Positions 1 through 13,405 of a stretch of DNA of 64,000 nt are shown one piece after another (position 1 is the stretch's first letter; every line of letters starts with the position of its first letter). The position numbers and the translations under genes are program-made. The notes below the pieces were generated by a model, which was not told where the DNA came from, made no database searches, and was given only the letters and a program-made list of their open reading frames with translations. The stretch comes from Dirofilaria immitis (lineage: Eukaryota > Nematoda > Chromadorea > Rhabditida > Onchocercidae), in the NCBI GenBank assembly GCA_024305405.1, contig JAKNDB010000070.1:124001-188000 (forward strand), given 5' to 3'.

Positions 1-895
1 GAAGATAGAATAAAGGCTGTAATTTTATATTTGTTTATTCATCTAAGTCCATTTTATACAATAAAATTCTACTGAGAAATAAAAGCAAGCGTTTAATTAA
101 TGATGATGATCTCCGTAATATTAATTGACGATGATGATGATGCTGATGCTGATGATCTCTTGTGATATTAATTGATGATCGATCTAATTTATGACTAATT
201 TCTCGATAACATGCATCTTATGATAATTCAAGTAATAAAATAATTGAATGATAATATAAACATATTTATACTAATATCTCGATAAAATCGATACAGCAAC
301 AGTATAAGCAATAAATCGTTGGATAATATCATGAACGAGTAATTTATCTTTATTTTTAATACTAGACCTTTCAACTTATCCTACCAAAAATTTCTTTATA
401 TTTCGTAACTTGATAATCCTCAATGATATTATAATATCATAATTATAAAGTTTTGCAACTGGCAAAATTATATGGAGAGAATATGATTTCGAGAATGAAT
501 TATGTTTATTATTATTATTGTTTTCATTAAAAGATAAATGATAGAGAATTGTACCATCAAATCATATATTATAAAATTACTAAGTAATGTTACAGAAGCA
601 CGCATCTCATTGATATTAAATACTAATTATAATAATTCATTTTTGTTTTGTTAATGCAATTAATTTGATAATTATAAATAATTAACAATGTTTAAAGATA
701 TGATATGTTTGATATTAATTCATTCAGATGTAAAAATTATTATTCATAGCATTCTGTAGTAAAATATAGATTAATGAATGTAGACAAAAAAAAGAAATTA
801 GATTAAATTTCAAGTAAATTATGATACTCGAGAATGATTGATATTATCTGAGAGATAATCATTGTTTAAACATTTGTCTATATTCATTTCATCTT
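1..895. other. Intergenic spacer, left edge
   Basis: No coding exon is visible. The stretch near 97-170 is a degenerate run of gat/atg triplets (simple repeat). The rest is AT-rich spacer that must contain the 3' end of the minus-strand Kelch gene, whose stop codon is at 896-898. I see no clear polyadenylation signal to single out. Confidence 0.5.
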
Positions 896-3800
896 TTATG
901 TAGTAGTAGCAGTACATTTTGGACGAACAAATGCTTCGATAATATCATGATTTTCGATACGAGTAAGATAAAGCGCTGAACGTCGTAAGCTCATTGTCGG
1001 TAATTCGATCCAATTATTAGAACGAAAATCATATGCTTCTGTTTCACCGATAGTACCAACCATACCACCATAACCTCCAGCAACAACAACTTGATTATTC
1101 AATACTTCAATACCAAAATTTGATCTAAAAATAAGAAAAATTTTCATAATATTGTTGCATTTTAGATTCTATAATCTAATAATGGAAAAATAAATTTTAG
1201 ATATTTTTCTTTTTCATTCATATTTGAAATCAATTTTCGAATTAACATTTATGAATTAAATTTTTTTTGACCGTGGTCGATTCATTGATCGTAAACGATG
1301 CCATTTTCCTTCTCTAGCGTCAATAAATTCGCATGTTTGTAAACGACTAGTACCATCGAAACCTCCACATATGAATATAACATCTTCAATGATAGCTGCA
1401 CCAACACCCGAACGCTGAAATGTAAATATTTTCAAGTCAATTTACTAAGTTGAAATTTTTAAAGTTTATCGATCATTTAAAATTTTGCATATTTAAATGA
1501 TTTTTGAAGAAAGAAATGAATCGAATAAATTTCAAATATAATATCAGAATCTAAATGATAAATGGAAGAAAGTAAAAATTTGTTAAATATATTTCTTTTT
1601 TGTTTTACTAAATAGTAAAATAATTACTAATAATCGAATATTATAATAAAAGAACTGATTAAGAAATGAGATAATCAAATGATAAGGAATAGGTTAATGT
1701 ATATATTTCATCGGTTTAATGCTCGTAATGTGATTTTTCTGATCTAAATATATATATATATATATAATGATCCAACTAGTGGGTAAAAAAGATGAAATGC
1801 TCAAAAGGTAAAAGATTAGGCTAAGCTAATTTATATATTTAATTACGAAAACACTAACACGACTTGTCATATTATTGCTCATGATAAACCATCGATCACG
1901 GTGTGGTTCGTAATATTCAACGCTAGCGTGACAATTCATTCCGTCAAAACCACCGATGGCGTACGCCATATTTTCATTATCACGCAATGTCCATCACTTC
2001 TGCAATCATAATTTTTGCTTTCCTTGTAAACGAATAATAACGTTACGATAAGAAATATAAATACAATCATAGGATAAATATTTTTCAAAATAGACAAAAT
2101 AATTATAAAAGAAAGATAAATTACTAACTTATTTGAAAATTTAATATTACTTCTTTTTGGCATATAATTCTTACATTAAATTTTTAATTTTAATCAAATT
2201 TAATCATATGCAAATGATTTTTAACATTTTTCATTAATGATAACCTTCGAACACTCATTTCAGCAATTCGATGCCATTGATTTTTGGTATATGCAAAATT
2301 TCAGCAGATCGTAAACGATCATGATTGTTATAACCACCGATTGCTATAATTCTTTCTGAATCCAATAAACCACATCCAACGTAACATCGCTGATCGTACA
2401 TCGGTGCAACTTCTACACATTCCTGCAAATATATTTATTTGATTAATTTTTTTTTTATAAATTAAGTTTTTAATTTCCAATTTTGAGTTTCCTTTTCACA
2501 AATGATCAATTTTTCTTCTTTTTTAAATGAAAAAAATGCATGACTTTGTTTTTTTTTCTTTCAGATTATTTCGGATGAAATACAAAGCTATAAGATAAAT
2601 GAGTATTTATAAGGTGAAGGACGATTTGAATTATTCAAATTTTATTACCTCAATTCCTAATTTTCGAAATCGAGTAAATTAAATTCACAAGAAATCTACC
2701 TGATCATTTAAACTAAATCTTCTCGTTGATCGATAATATTCAGCGCCATTAAAACCGCCAATTGTAAATAAATATTCACCAGTATTAATGACTCCATGAT
2801 AGGCACGTGGTAATTCAAAAGTTTTAACTCCGAACGTATCCATTTTGGGCACGTAAATCAAGCGTTTCCACTAACATTGTTGGGCCTACATTAGACCAAC
2901 CACCTTAAAACCGATCAAATTTATAGAATTTTGGAATTTGTCATCAAAATTTTGTAATTACAGAAACAAAAGAAGAAAAAGTACACGTAACAAAGTTAAA
3001 GTTCAAGTTAAAGTTAAATTTATTACCACTTGCAAGTAATACTGAATTTGGCAAACGTGGTTCATTCTCGCTAAAACCAACAGTATCATTTCGTCCGTAT
3101 AATTCTTCACGTAATCGTACTGCACCTCCCCATCATAATCATTGGTCTTAAAATTTGATATTCATTTATAAATCAATGTAAATTTAACTGAATTTTTCGA
3201 TTTATATTAAATTTATTAAGAAAAATTTCCTTGATAGTTTCTATCTAACTTACCGTAATCCATTTTCGAACCATTGCTGTTTCTTCATTTTTGTTGATAT
3301 TTAAATGTTTATCATTTAATAATTTCAAAATTTCTGTCTCAGAAAGTCTGAAATTAAACTATTTTTAAGTAATTCTATGAATGAATAGATTTCGAAATTC
3401 TAATCATAAAAAAGTTTCGTAACATTGCATTTAATGGCAATGATTGCTGATTAATTGATAAAGATCGTTTTAATTTGAAATGTAAATTTAGCTAATTTCA
3501 TATTTCTCAGATTTGACTAATTTAAACCTTCATTGAATTGAAATTTCTAAATAAAACTTATTTAATAATAAGTTATTTTTAAATGATTCATTCAAATGAC
3601 TAATAATTCTTCGTGTATTCAACCTATAAACGAAATTATTTTATAATACAAAATATTTGTATTATAAAAATCAAAATGTCACAAAAAAAAGGAATCTTTT
3701 ATAAATTAAATTTTTTGATAATTTTATTTAAACGATTTTATTCTCTTCTAACTTTAACAATTAATTCAATATTTTTGATTGTTTTCTTTTAAAAAAAAAA

Positions 3801-5979
3801 AAAGAAAAAAGTAAACAACAAATTTAATTCCAAAAAAAAGCTGACGCAAGAAAAGTATTGTTTACAAGTAATCGATCAAATTGACGAACAATTATTTTCC
3901 ATAATTTTTGAGCTAACGGTACGTGACGATTCTCTATAAAGCATACTTCTCATTTTTTATATACTACGTAAAATATGATACATTAATTTCATCTTATCAC
4001 TTCCTATTGATTACTTCTCTTCAAATCAATTTTATGCAAAATGAGCGTATAGTAAGAACTCTATTTTAAATTTCGATTTTCTTCTTTTGCCTACAGAATC
4101 TTATAATTATTTAATAATTCCATCAATTCTTCTTTTCGTCAGATGCATACAAAAATGAGAAGAATTCTATCCAAATTTATTTTTGTTAAAAAATTATATC
4201 ATAAACTTCTTCGATTTCTTTTCATTATCTTTTCTAAATGTTGCAGTTCATAAATAATATTTGTTGTATGATTTTAAAATTTGACAAAAATTCATCAATT
4301 TCAAATACCTGCTTTATGATATGCAAGAACTAATGAATCAGCATTTACTTTGGAAATAATCACATCAGATATAAGTGTTAACAATGGATCAATCAACAGA
4401 TATGATGCTATATCTAGTATCTATTAAAAATTAGAAATTATTAATATGTAGTTTGATATATTTAAGTTTTATGATTGAATTATAATTAATCTCTTTCAGT
4501 TTAATTTAATAGGATTCATATAGTTGCTTCATTATTGATTTTTTTGATTTCAATCAATGGATCAGATTAGTTTATCTAAGGGATAAATTTAAATTATTAC
4601 TGTCAAAAGATTGCAAATAAACATTTTTACGTGAAATGAATGAAGATTTTTTATTGTTTATAAAAGTGGTTTAAAAATACGTATAACAGTTAATATTGCT
4701 AATGCACTCTCAACACGAAACTACTGTACTTTTGTAATATTATTACGGTATTGATTTTCAGGTAAACGTATGTTGATGTGTTCTCAAATGAAGTTTTTGT
4801 TAGACCTCAAATGCTTTTTGAAGATTCATCCATTGTAAATTTGGCACTTTCCATTTATTTTCACTCATAAGTTGATTGAGAATTGCGCAACAATGCAAGA
4901 ATTCTTCACTCTGTAAGTTTTGCTTTATCATTTATCATCATCCATCCTCTACAAACGCCTTATCACTTATCATTCTCTGCGAGCTCTTAATCACTTAACA
5001 TTTTTTGTAGGTGCTTAGCCACTTATTAATTCTTTATAAATGTCTAATCGTTTATCATTAATGCTAACTTTGAGGAGCTAATTAATCAGATAAGTACTGA
5101 TGGATGTTTTTGCTTATCGAAATTTCATAGCAATATGAAATTTGATTTAACAAACCTTAGTTCTATCGAAACTCAATAATCTTGATTTTGTTTCCAAGAA
5201 ACCACCATAAAATGCAGCTCGAAAATATGGAGAAATCTGTGCAAATTCTTTCCGATCTATTGTTATCTAAAACTCAAAGATTAAGCTTAAATTATGAATG
5301 ATCAAAAAATTCCATACGATAGCTTTTAATGCTTTACTCTCGATTATTTTACGATTAAGATTTTTAATAATAAACAACGAAAGACTTTTGATTTTGACCT
5401 TTTCAATTATTTAATTTCATAATTAAATTCGTTCAAAACATAAAAATATTTTTGGTGTGAAAAGTTTCATTATATTAGTTTTAACTTAATTATAAATCAA
5501 TTGAATTATGGAAGAATGAAAATTTATTTTTAATTTTGTAGGATAAGACCGTGAAAAGCTATTTAAAAATAAACTTACCACAGTATCTTTATTGAGAATT
5601 ACGGTAGCATTAGTAGAAGCTTGCAATTGTGATTGCGATTTGCATAATTCTGTAAGTATCCTCTTTTTCTCATCAACTATTGTTACAGTATTATTCAAAT
5701 GTTGTTGGACTGTATGTTTTGTTGAAGATTTAATAGTCAATGAAGCGGATGAAATTGATAAAGTTGATGATAGTGGGGAAATCGAACCGTATTCATTGGG
5801 ATCTGTTGAATGAGTTGATAGGGGTGTTATCGATGTAGCGTCACTTGTTGTCGATGATTTATCTGCTATTGCAACGGTTGATGCTTCTTCCACAGCTCTA
5901 CGGCAATTTTACGGATTCTACTTCTCCGTGATATTTCCACGACGAATTGATTCAAAGTGCTATTTTTCTCTTCACTCAT
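896..5979 (-). CDS. KLHL10-like BTB-BACK-Kelch protein (several exons, frame-broken as given)
   Basis: Likely substrate adaptor for a CUL3 ubiquitin ligase. Reading leftwards: a Ser/Thr-rich N-terminal exon (about 5,893-5,575; an ATG at 5,979 gives MSEEKN but needs a frame change near 5,900). The BTB core follows at about 5,265-5,160 (ISPYFRAAFYGG). BACK pieces follow at about 4,425-4,308 and 3,350-3,255. Kelch repeats then run at about 3,130-3,025, 2,903-2,700, 2,422-2,245, 1,999-1,859, 1,414-1,272 and 1,125-896. Each blade shows the GG doublet (CGGFDG, AIGGFDG, AIGGYNNH). The last blades read RSGVGAAI and RSNFGIEVL, which match the C-terminal Kelch repeats of KLHL10 closely. Reading frame is lost at about 1,985, 2,281 and 2,845, each fixable by one base. 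The doubtful part is the piece at about 4,920-4,810. The family assignment is firm; the exact orthologue is inferred. KLHL10 is a testis gene in insects and mammals, so a germline role is possible. Confidence 0.8.
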
Positions 5980-8900
5980 ATAAGCTCTTTCATATGAAAC
6001 AAATTTATTTAAAGTAAAAAAAAAAGAAAAATTGTAAAAATATTTGAAGAAAAAAAAGATAAAAATAAAAAGTTTAATTTCTTGCTTCTCTTATTTTTGC
6101 TAATATTTATCCCATTTTATATTATTATACATAGAATAAATTCAAAGGATTTATTAAATTGATTATTCAAATTTTAAGATTTAATTACTTCGAATATTCT
6201 ATTTTTTAAATTTGCTAAATTGATTATTTTAATTTATAATATTTAATTACTTCATTTTTATGAATTAAAATTTTGATAAATTAATATAAACATATATTTT
6301 AATGCTTCAAGAATAATAATCTTTTTCTTCGCACTAATGAATTATCACTTAAATTATCAGTATGTTTATTGATGAATTTGAAATAATACATTGATAAACA
6401 GATAAAAATCAATCATACATTGAGCACAGAAGACAATCTAATTTCGACGCCTTCTTTGATCACTTGTTTCAGTGTTCAAAGTAATTTATGCATAAAAAAT
6501 AATGACGAAGAGTTGAACGTCAAACGAGTCGTAATTGCGCTAGATTTGACGCGGGTTTTAGCCCGACCGTCCGCGGGCGGTTTAAAGATGTGTAAATGAT
6601 TTTCAATATTTTCTCAAAACTATTTATGCCACTGTATTAAAAACAATTTTGCATAAAATTTCTTTATTTTCTTTCTCGAGAAAGGTCAAAATTTTCATAA
6701 CCTGGCAGATAAAAAAAAGACACATCTCATCTGTTAGAATACATTAAAAGAAATTAGAAAATATAATTCTTCAAAAATTTCTTCATATCTTTCTACAGAT
6801 TAAAAATAAATTTAAAATATACACTATTTTCAAAATAAGAATTTTTTCGAATAATCTGAAATTATTGCATAATAGTCAAATGAATTCTATTATAGGCTAC
6901 AAAGTGTTTAAGATATTTTATCATTACTACTCTCTCAGTCTTGGCTCTTCCTGATTCTAGGGTTTAGGCTAAAATATTAACAATGGATTGGAAATGCAGA
7001 TATATCAGGTTTTTAAATTTCTATAAGATTGTTTATACTTTTTGTTTCTACCTGGTTATTTATCTTTGATTAGAATTTTGATTTTTTAAATCTATAAAAT
7101 CATAAATTATATTGCGGCGGATTATTGATAGCGCAACGTATTCTAGAAAGAACGTTAAAATTAATGAAAGATTTCACTTTTACTTACTCTTAAGATAGAT
7201 CAGATAGATTATCATTTCATTTAATTAGGCTAATTTCAGACCTGTTTACACTATGCTTTAACATTAACATGGCAATTTCCTTTTTATCACTTATGGATAA
7301 TATGATGAATTATTCTTTACTCAAAATAATAGAATTTTAGAATTTGATATTTGAATAAAACCAAATTTTAATTGCAAAACTAATTAGCAAATTTTGCAAA
7401 TGAGCAATGATATTTGAAAAAAAAAATTCTCTTTGTTTGTTATATTAATAAATGTATCAAATTTCTTTTTCTATTTGAAGTATTCGATTTTCAAAATTTA
7501 ATACTATTTTTTTGGATATGCTTGAAGCGAAAGATTTTCCTTTCAATATTTTATTAATAATAAAAATTAATAAAATAATTTATTTAAGTTATTAAATTTG
7601 AAATTATATCAATTTATATTAATCTTATCAATTATGTATTATCTTTTATTTTTTTTTTATTTTTTTCAGCAAATTGATAACTCGTAGAATTTTATAACAT
7701 TATCAGTTATTGATTAATTATATTTGCTATACAATCATTATTGTTATTTTCAATTATGATTTTCAACAAAAATATTTACATTTCAATATTCTATTTATTA
7801 TTTTTCATATGTAAATTCATATAAAATATATTCATTAATTATTAAATCGTTTTTTTTATTTGTTCTTCGAATAAATATTGTAAGAATTTGTTATAATAAT
7901 TAAAACGAATAATAAAAAGTTAAAATTCAAATATTTCATAATAAAATTTCGCGTAATATATAAATTAATAAGAAATTGCATTTAATTCAATTTTCTTTCG
8001 TTCATTAAAAATGTCTTTATGTATTCTAATTCATTTTCTCTTTTAATTTTTTTTTTGAAAAAACTTTGTTAACTTATAAATTGCTTTTATCAACGAAAAT
8101 ATTATTTATATTAGTATGACAAATGGATAATGGATAATATAACAAAATTTTATCATTATCATCATATTCTATAATTAGCAAAAGGATTTAATCAAATAAT
8201 TACTTACATATACATATATATATATATATATATATTATAATTGTCCCATTAAATATAATAGCTTTATCGTTGAGAATGATCTGAAATTCGAACTGAAAAT
8301 TAAAGCATTATTATTTATATTTTTCATGTGTTGATGACATTGCTCCTTTTAAGAAAAAAAAATATTTTATATTAAATTTTAATGAGAAATTTTATTCTGT
8401 AACAATGATTTTATTCTGTATCATTATTTGTTATTATCACCAATTAATATTAATACTAGTCTATCGGTATCATTTTTATCAATAGAAGACAATAATAAGT
8501 AAAACTGAATTGAAAATATTTGAATTTTCAAGAAAAAAGTAATAATTTTGAATTTAAATGAAAAATTTTTCTTAATTACAACATTTGTTTTTCCAACGAT
8601 AATTATTCCTTTTAACAAACTAACAATTTTCATTTTTCACCGAGTAGAATTCGATTTTTAAAAACAAACGGCAAAGAAAATTCGCAATATTTTTTCAAAA
8701 TGTGAATTTCTTAAAAACTCAATTTATTACGAATTTAATAAGCTGATAATGATAAATAGCTTATTGATATTATTCAGGTCTTAAGCTTATTATTCTACAA
8801 CTATATTATCATCGAAAATAGTCTATTCTTCTTAGTTTTATTTTTTTCTCTCATAATATTAATTTTTATCATAATTCTTGCTAAGGAAAGAAATTATGAT

Positions 8901-11033
8901 TATTGTAATATATTTTAGGAATAATCGTATCATATGGTAATTCATTTGTTTTATAATTAATAATTTAGTGAATTATATAAAAATTGTGAGCAATTCAAGT
9001 GATAAGGATGCATAGCAATATAAATTATTATCCTATATCCTATATATATATATATATATAATAATTGATTGTGATGAAAATTCAATAGCTAATTTGTATA
9101 AGTTAAATTAGTTCTTTAATGATACTCTTAATTGTTCATAAGTTATAATAATAATAAGGAAAACTGATTATCAGAATTTCAACGATAATAAGCATAAGTG
9201 ATAAATAATAATGCGGATATTGTTGAATACTGTTTACAACTAATCATTAATACAGTTGAAAAAAATTAGGTTCTTTAACTTATTTAAATAAATTTATTAC
9301 TACAAGTTCGAATTTAAAATTGTTAAAATTTGTCATCAATTTAATGAATTCTAAAATCGAACAGAATTTTAAATGTTATATTTATCTATTACATTGATAA
9401 TATTGATGAAAAATTTGGACTAAGGAAAAATTAGCAATTACTTAGCAAAATCGATGTAGTACCTTGGAATTTTAAATTTTTGCTTAAAAGTGATTTATCA
9501 TTTATCAAATATCATTTGAATCACTTTTGTTATTCTGTCACTGAGCTCATGCAAGAAATTGATAATATCTTTTTCTAAAATTCGGTAAATGAAAACTTCA
9601 AATAAATCTCTGTCCCATCAATTTTTAACCTAACTCAGAATTTCAACAATACTTTGGCAAATTATTTCTTTAGTTCATCGAGAGTCAAGTAATAAAACTT
9701 TTGTGCTTTGCCGTATATTTTTGGTGTAAATATCCGAGAAAAAAACAATAAGTTTCATTTGTATAAGATAAAAATATGATTATTTTATCATTAAAGTTGA
9801 AATGCTCGTGGGAAATTAAATTTATTAATAGAAATTAATGAAAAATGTTTGAAATAGTTGTGCTCATATTTTTCTTAAAATAATAATTCATTGAAATTTT
9901 ATGTGAAAAATATGCTATTTTTAATAAATTGAAATTTTAAATAAACCAAAAAGATAACATAATTCATCCTTATATTTCATCCTTTCCAATTGTTAATAAT
10001 TATTTAAAAAATTATCATTTTTTAGATAATTTTTTGTTAAACAGTAGTGAAAATTATTATTTCATAAATTAATGCAATTTATAATTAAACTATAGATAAA
10101 ATTTATTTATCATTTATCATTTATTGTTATTATTACTCAATAAAGATTGATTTTATTGTAAAAATTGAGCATCAAAAGATGAAGCTTAGCAGATTATGGT
10201 TGTTTTTTTCTTTTTACTTATTAATTGATATCAAACATTAAAATATAAGCATCGAACTGAGAAATGGTAATCGTTTAGCATAAATAAACAAATCAAATAA
10301 TTCGTAATAAATATAGTAAATCAAATTAGATAGAACAAATAATAATCATTTCCTATTTTAATTCTTATTTTCAATGCTTTTATCATCAAACTAAATGTTG
10401 TTGAAAATTTATGTTTCTGTGGCAACCATTTTAAAATTAGTAAATAGCAATATATTTGTGCCTTGTGAAATTTCTGTCTTATCTTTCCCCAAATATTAAC
10501 TTTTAATTTGATAATTGCAGTAAATTAATTTGTCATTTTTTTTTTATAAAATTGTTATATTTGTTCAAATGATAAATAATATTTTAAAGAATACATTAAC
10601 AATGTGACATACATTGGAAGAAGTAATGAATGATGATATATTTAACTATTATGATAATCTATTCACTTCAAATTTTGTGATTAAAATTTAATTATGAAAT
10701 TATAATTCATTTAAGCATTTAATACACAAATTTATTTACTATACACTTTCATAATTTTCTTTATTTTCAAAGTTGTCGTAATACTCATATTAACTTTTTT
10801 TTTGCATATATTCTAAAATTAATATTTTAAATGATATTCTGAAATGATTTAATTATGAATCTTTTTTTTGTTCGAATTTAACATTGTTTTTTGCAGCATA
10901 TATCAAATCAAACTATGAATTTGTACAATTTCAGAATGTGAAAATTAATTTTTATGCTATAAATAATTATTTGTTCCTATAATTTATTTACATATCCTTC
11001 GATGTTTCAAATTTTATTTATTTTCTGCAGGAA
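5980..11033. other. Gene desert between Kelch and chemoreceptor genes
   Basis: About 5 kb of AT-rich sequence with no exon I can support. It holds the promoter side of the Kelch gene, an unusual GC-rich patch (listed separately), and short AT dinucleotide runs near 8,213-8,236 and 9,040-9,062. The 69-codon ORF at 8,424-8,633 (-) is the size expected by chance at this base composition. Confidence 0.5.
6535..6592. other. GC/CpG-rich island of about 55 bp
   Basis: A short stretch with many CpG steps and G+C well above 55 percent lies in sequence that is about 25 percent G+C. It contains a potential hairpin (cggg, tttta loop, cccg) followed directly by a near-palindrome around ccgcggg. It lies about 550 bp upstream of the putative Kelch gene start, so it could be a promoter element. 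It could also be the remnant of an inserted element. No gene or known element end is recognised. Confidence 0.5.
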
Positions 11034-11210
11034 ATGAATAGAACAATTGGAGAACTTTGTATTGAAGCATACCATTTACAAACAAATATTTCATTTCAAT
11101 CAATTCAATTTTCTCTATTTATTCTCAGTATTATAGGAATCATTTTAATTATATATATATGCACAAATATATCTATCAGGAAGGTAAAAACTTTTTAGAA
11201 ACTTTATTTC

Positions 11211-11260
<50 letters not shown>

Positions 11261-13405
11261 ACTAATTCGATTTTAGTTATTAATTCAAATAATCGATTTG
11301 AATTTTCAAATGAAATTTTTCTATGCTTTAATTTGTCATTAATTATATTTTGATGATAATTTTTGTATAAGTTTCAATTAATTGATTGTAAAATTGTATA
11401 AATAATATTTTGTAAATCGTCATGCATAATAATCATTTAATTTCATATTGTAAGGAAAGAAATTAATAACGCAACATTTTTGAATTTAGTAAATACTTTT
11501 GTTTTTTCTTCTTCAGATATTTCATATAAATTTGAGAATATTATTAATAAATTTATTGGCTTTATTGCTTTTTCGATCATTTGTAACTGCTTTCCGATCA
11601 TCTACTTTTATTTATCGTATGATAGCATATAAAGTTTGTTTTTACATTTATATTTACTTCAATGTATTTTGATTAGATGAATTAAATTTTATTCTAACAT
11701 TTATTAAATAATTGCTATGATGAAATTTGATTTTAGTAAAGAAGAAATTTTATTATATTCCATTAGCTAATTAATTTTAAATATATTAGTAAATAATTAG
11801 TATTAATTAAAATTTTAGGATCAATGTGCTTAAAATTTTAGGATCAATGTGCTTTCTTGGAAGAACCGATTCGATGCTTAATCTTGAGTAATCTTGGATC
11901 AGCACCTCTAAAATGTCTTCGATATGCATTCATTGCAATTACAATTGAACGATTTATTGCTATGTGCTGTTATCAACGTTATGAAAAATGGAAATATCCA
12001 ATTGCGTTTGCTTTCTTACCTTTAACAGTTCAATTTTCAATTATTCATATTGAAATTTAACTTTTAATTTAAATCAATGTTTAGTTAATTTATTAAATTC
12101 TATATAAAAGATTTAATGATTACTATGACAATCATTGAAATATCTATTTATCATTCATTTATCAAAAATGATAACGAAGAGATGAATGAATTAAATTTCA
12201 AAAATTATTAAAAATCATTCATTTAATAGAAGAATGATAAGTTTTATAATTATTTAAAATCAGTGAATTAATTTTTAAAAAAAAAAAATTATTTATTTTT
12301 TCAGTGGATTGAAATAGCATTGAATATTAAGCATATAATATTAACATATTCTCAAAATCAAAATATCTACAAAAGTTACTGCTCCTCGATTACCATTAAT
12401 ATTGTACCGTACTTAAAATTAACATTGGAAATACCATTATTAATTGGCATATTTTTTCTACTTCTAACAACACGTATTATCAGCAAGAGAAAAATGATGT
12501 TAGAATATGTTTTCTATTGAAAGAATTATTTTTATGATAATCAAATTCTTTTTTTTTTGTTATTATCATATCAAAGATATAAGAATAAAAGTAGTAATGT
12601 AATAAATTTGATTCTATTCAATTTTGCGTATACTTAGAATTTCATAGCTTAAAAATTTATTTTATCTTTTCTTTATAATAATATTCGTTACTAAAGTATC
12701 GTTTAATTTAGACTCCATTTACAAACAACGATGGATACGTTATCATCACGTTATCAAATCCGTGAAAATATGAAAACATCAAAAACGATGTTTATAGCAA
12801 CTATAATGTATATTACAAGTGCTACCTTAAATTTATCAGGATTATCAATATTAACATATTTTCCTCCGACTGATCTCTTGCATTTTGCAATTTTAAAAGC
12901 TAATAATTACTGGAAATTATAATATTCAATATATCAATTATAATACAATTTAAAAGATCATAATTTCTTGCATTACAATAATCAATGTTATATATTAATT
13001 ATAATACAATTTAAAGATCATAATTTCTTGCATTACAATAATCAATTTTTGTTTGTCTATGATAGCTATCAATTAAAATAAATATTAAACTTTCGATAGA
13101 TCTCCCAAAAAAAAAAAAAAAAAAGAAAAAAGTACTAATATAATTGATTGTCATATTATAATATAATTTTATAATTATAGGAAATCACAAGTTTTTCAAT
13201 TGCAATATTTATCAATAGCGTATCGATTTTATTTATTGTCAGATTGGATTATATGCGTGATAATGCCATCAAATGGCTATTATATATGGGATGCGGCCCA
13301 AAAAATAGGGTAGGAGAAGAATCGATGATGAATCGACCTTTATCAGGTCGACAACATATCGAAATTATTGAGCAAATGTGGGAGAAAGGAGTTCATCGCA
13401 AATGA
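11034..13405 (+). CDS. Serpentine class AB (srab-type) chemoreceptor GPCR
   Basis: Nematode-specific seven-helix receptor, expected in the sensory neuron membrane. Exon 1 starts at the ATG at 11,034 and encodes an N-terminus with an N-glycosylation site and helix 1. The exon at about 11,518 encodes FHINLRILL, a class A/AB hallmark. The exon at 11,842 encodes helix 3 ending in IERFIAM and then YEKW. The exon from about 12,305 encodes YKSYCSS and helix 5, with donor GTTAGA inside the codon after KRKM. The exon from about 12,711 encodes SSRYQIREN, the most diagnostic AB motif. The last exon (about 13,182-13,405) encodes the final helix and a cytoplasmic tail. Most exon joins are in phase with GT..AG sites. 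The exception is the junction after the YQ..EN exon, where no GT donor is present (see findings). A cag acceptor sits 3 bases before the ATG, suggesting trans-splicing or a 5' non-coding exon. Confidence 0.8.
11212..11260. repeat. (GTA)n microsatellite in srab intron 1
   Basis: About 16 uninterrupted copies of a GTA triplet lie just after the first donor site (aggaag/gtaaaa) of the chemoreceptor gene. They would translate as polyvaline, but they are intronic. Confidence 0.9.
11809..11854. repeat. Perfect 23-bp tandem duplication spanning a splice acceptor
   Basis: The unit aaaattttaggatcaatgtg plus ctt occurs twice head to tail. Each copy carries a full ttttag acceptor and the first bases of the receptor exon. 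Only the second acceptor (exon starting at 11,842) reads on into the receptor; the first runs into a TAA after four codons. Confidence 0.9.
12927..13046. repeat. Tandem duplication of about 60 bp in the last srab intron
   Basis: Two imperfect copies of a roughly 60-bp block share aattataatacaattta and catttcttg-like cores, ending in gcattacaataatcaa. They lie immediately after the exon that lacks a visible donor site. Confidence 0.8.

Noticed and set aside
5592..5813. 73-codon plus-strand ORF
   Set aside because: It is antisense to the Ser/Thr-rich N-terminal exon of the Kelch gene.
896..5979. Kelch gene as a decayed pseudogene
   Set aside because: The same one-base breaks occur in many unrelated genes of the window, and splice sites and motifs are intact. 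Assembly indels explain it better.
11159..11353. ORF with a run of valines
   Set aside because: The valines come from the intronic GTA microsatellite; the true exon ends before it at a GT donor.
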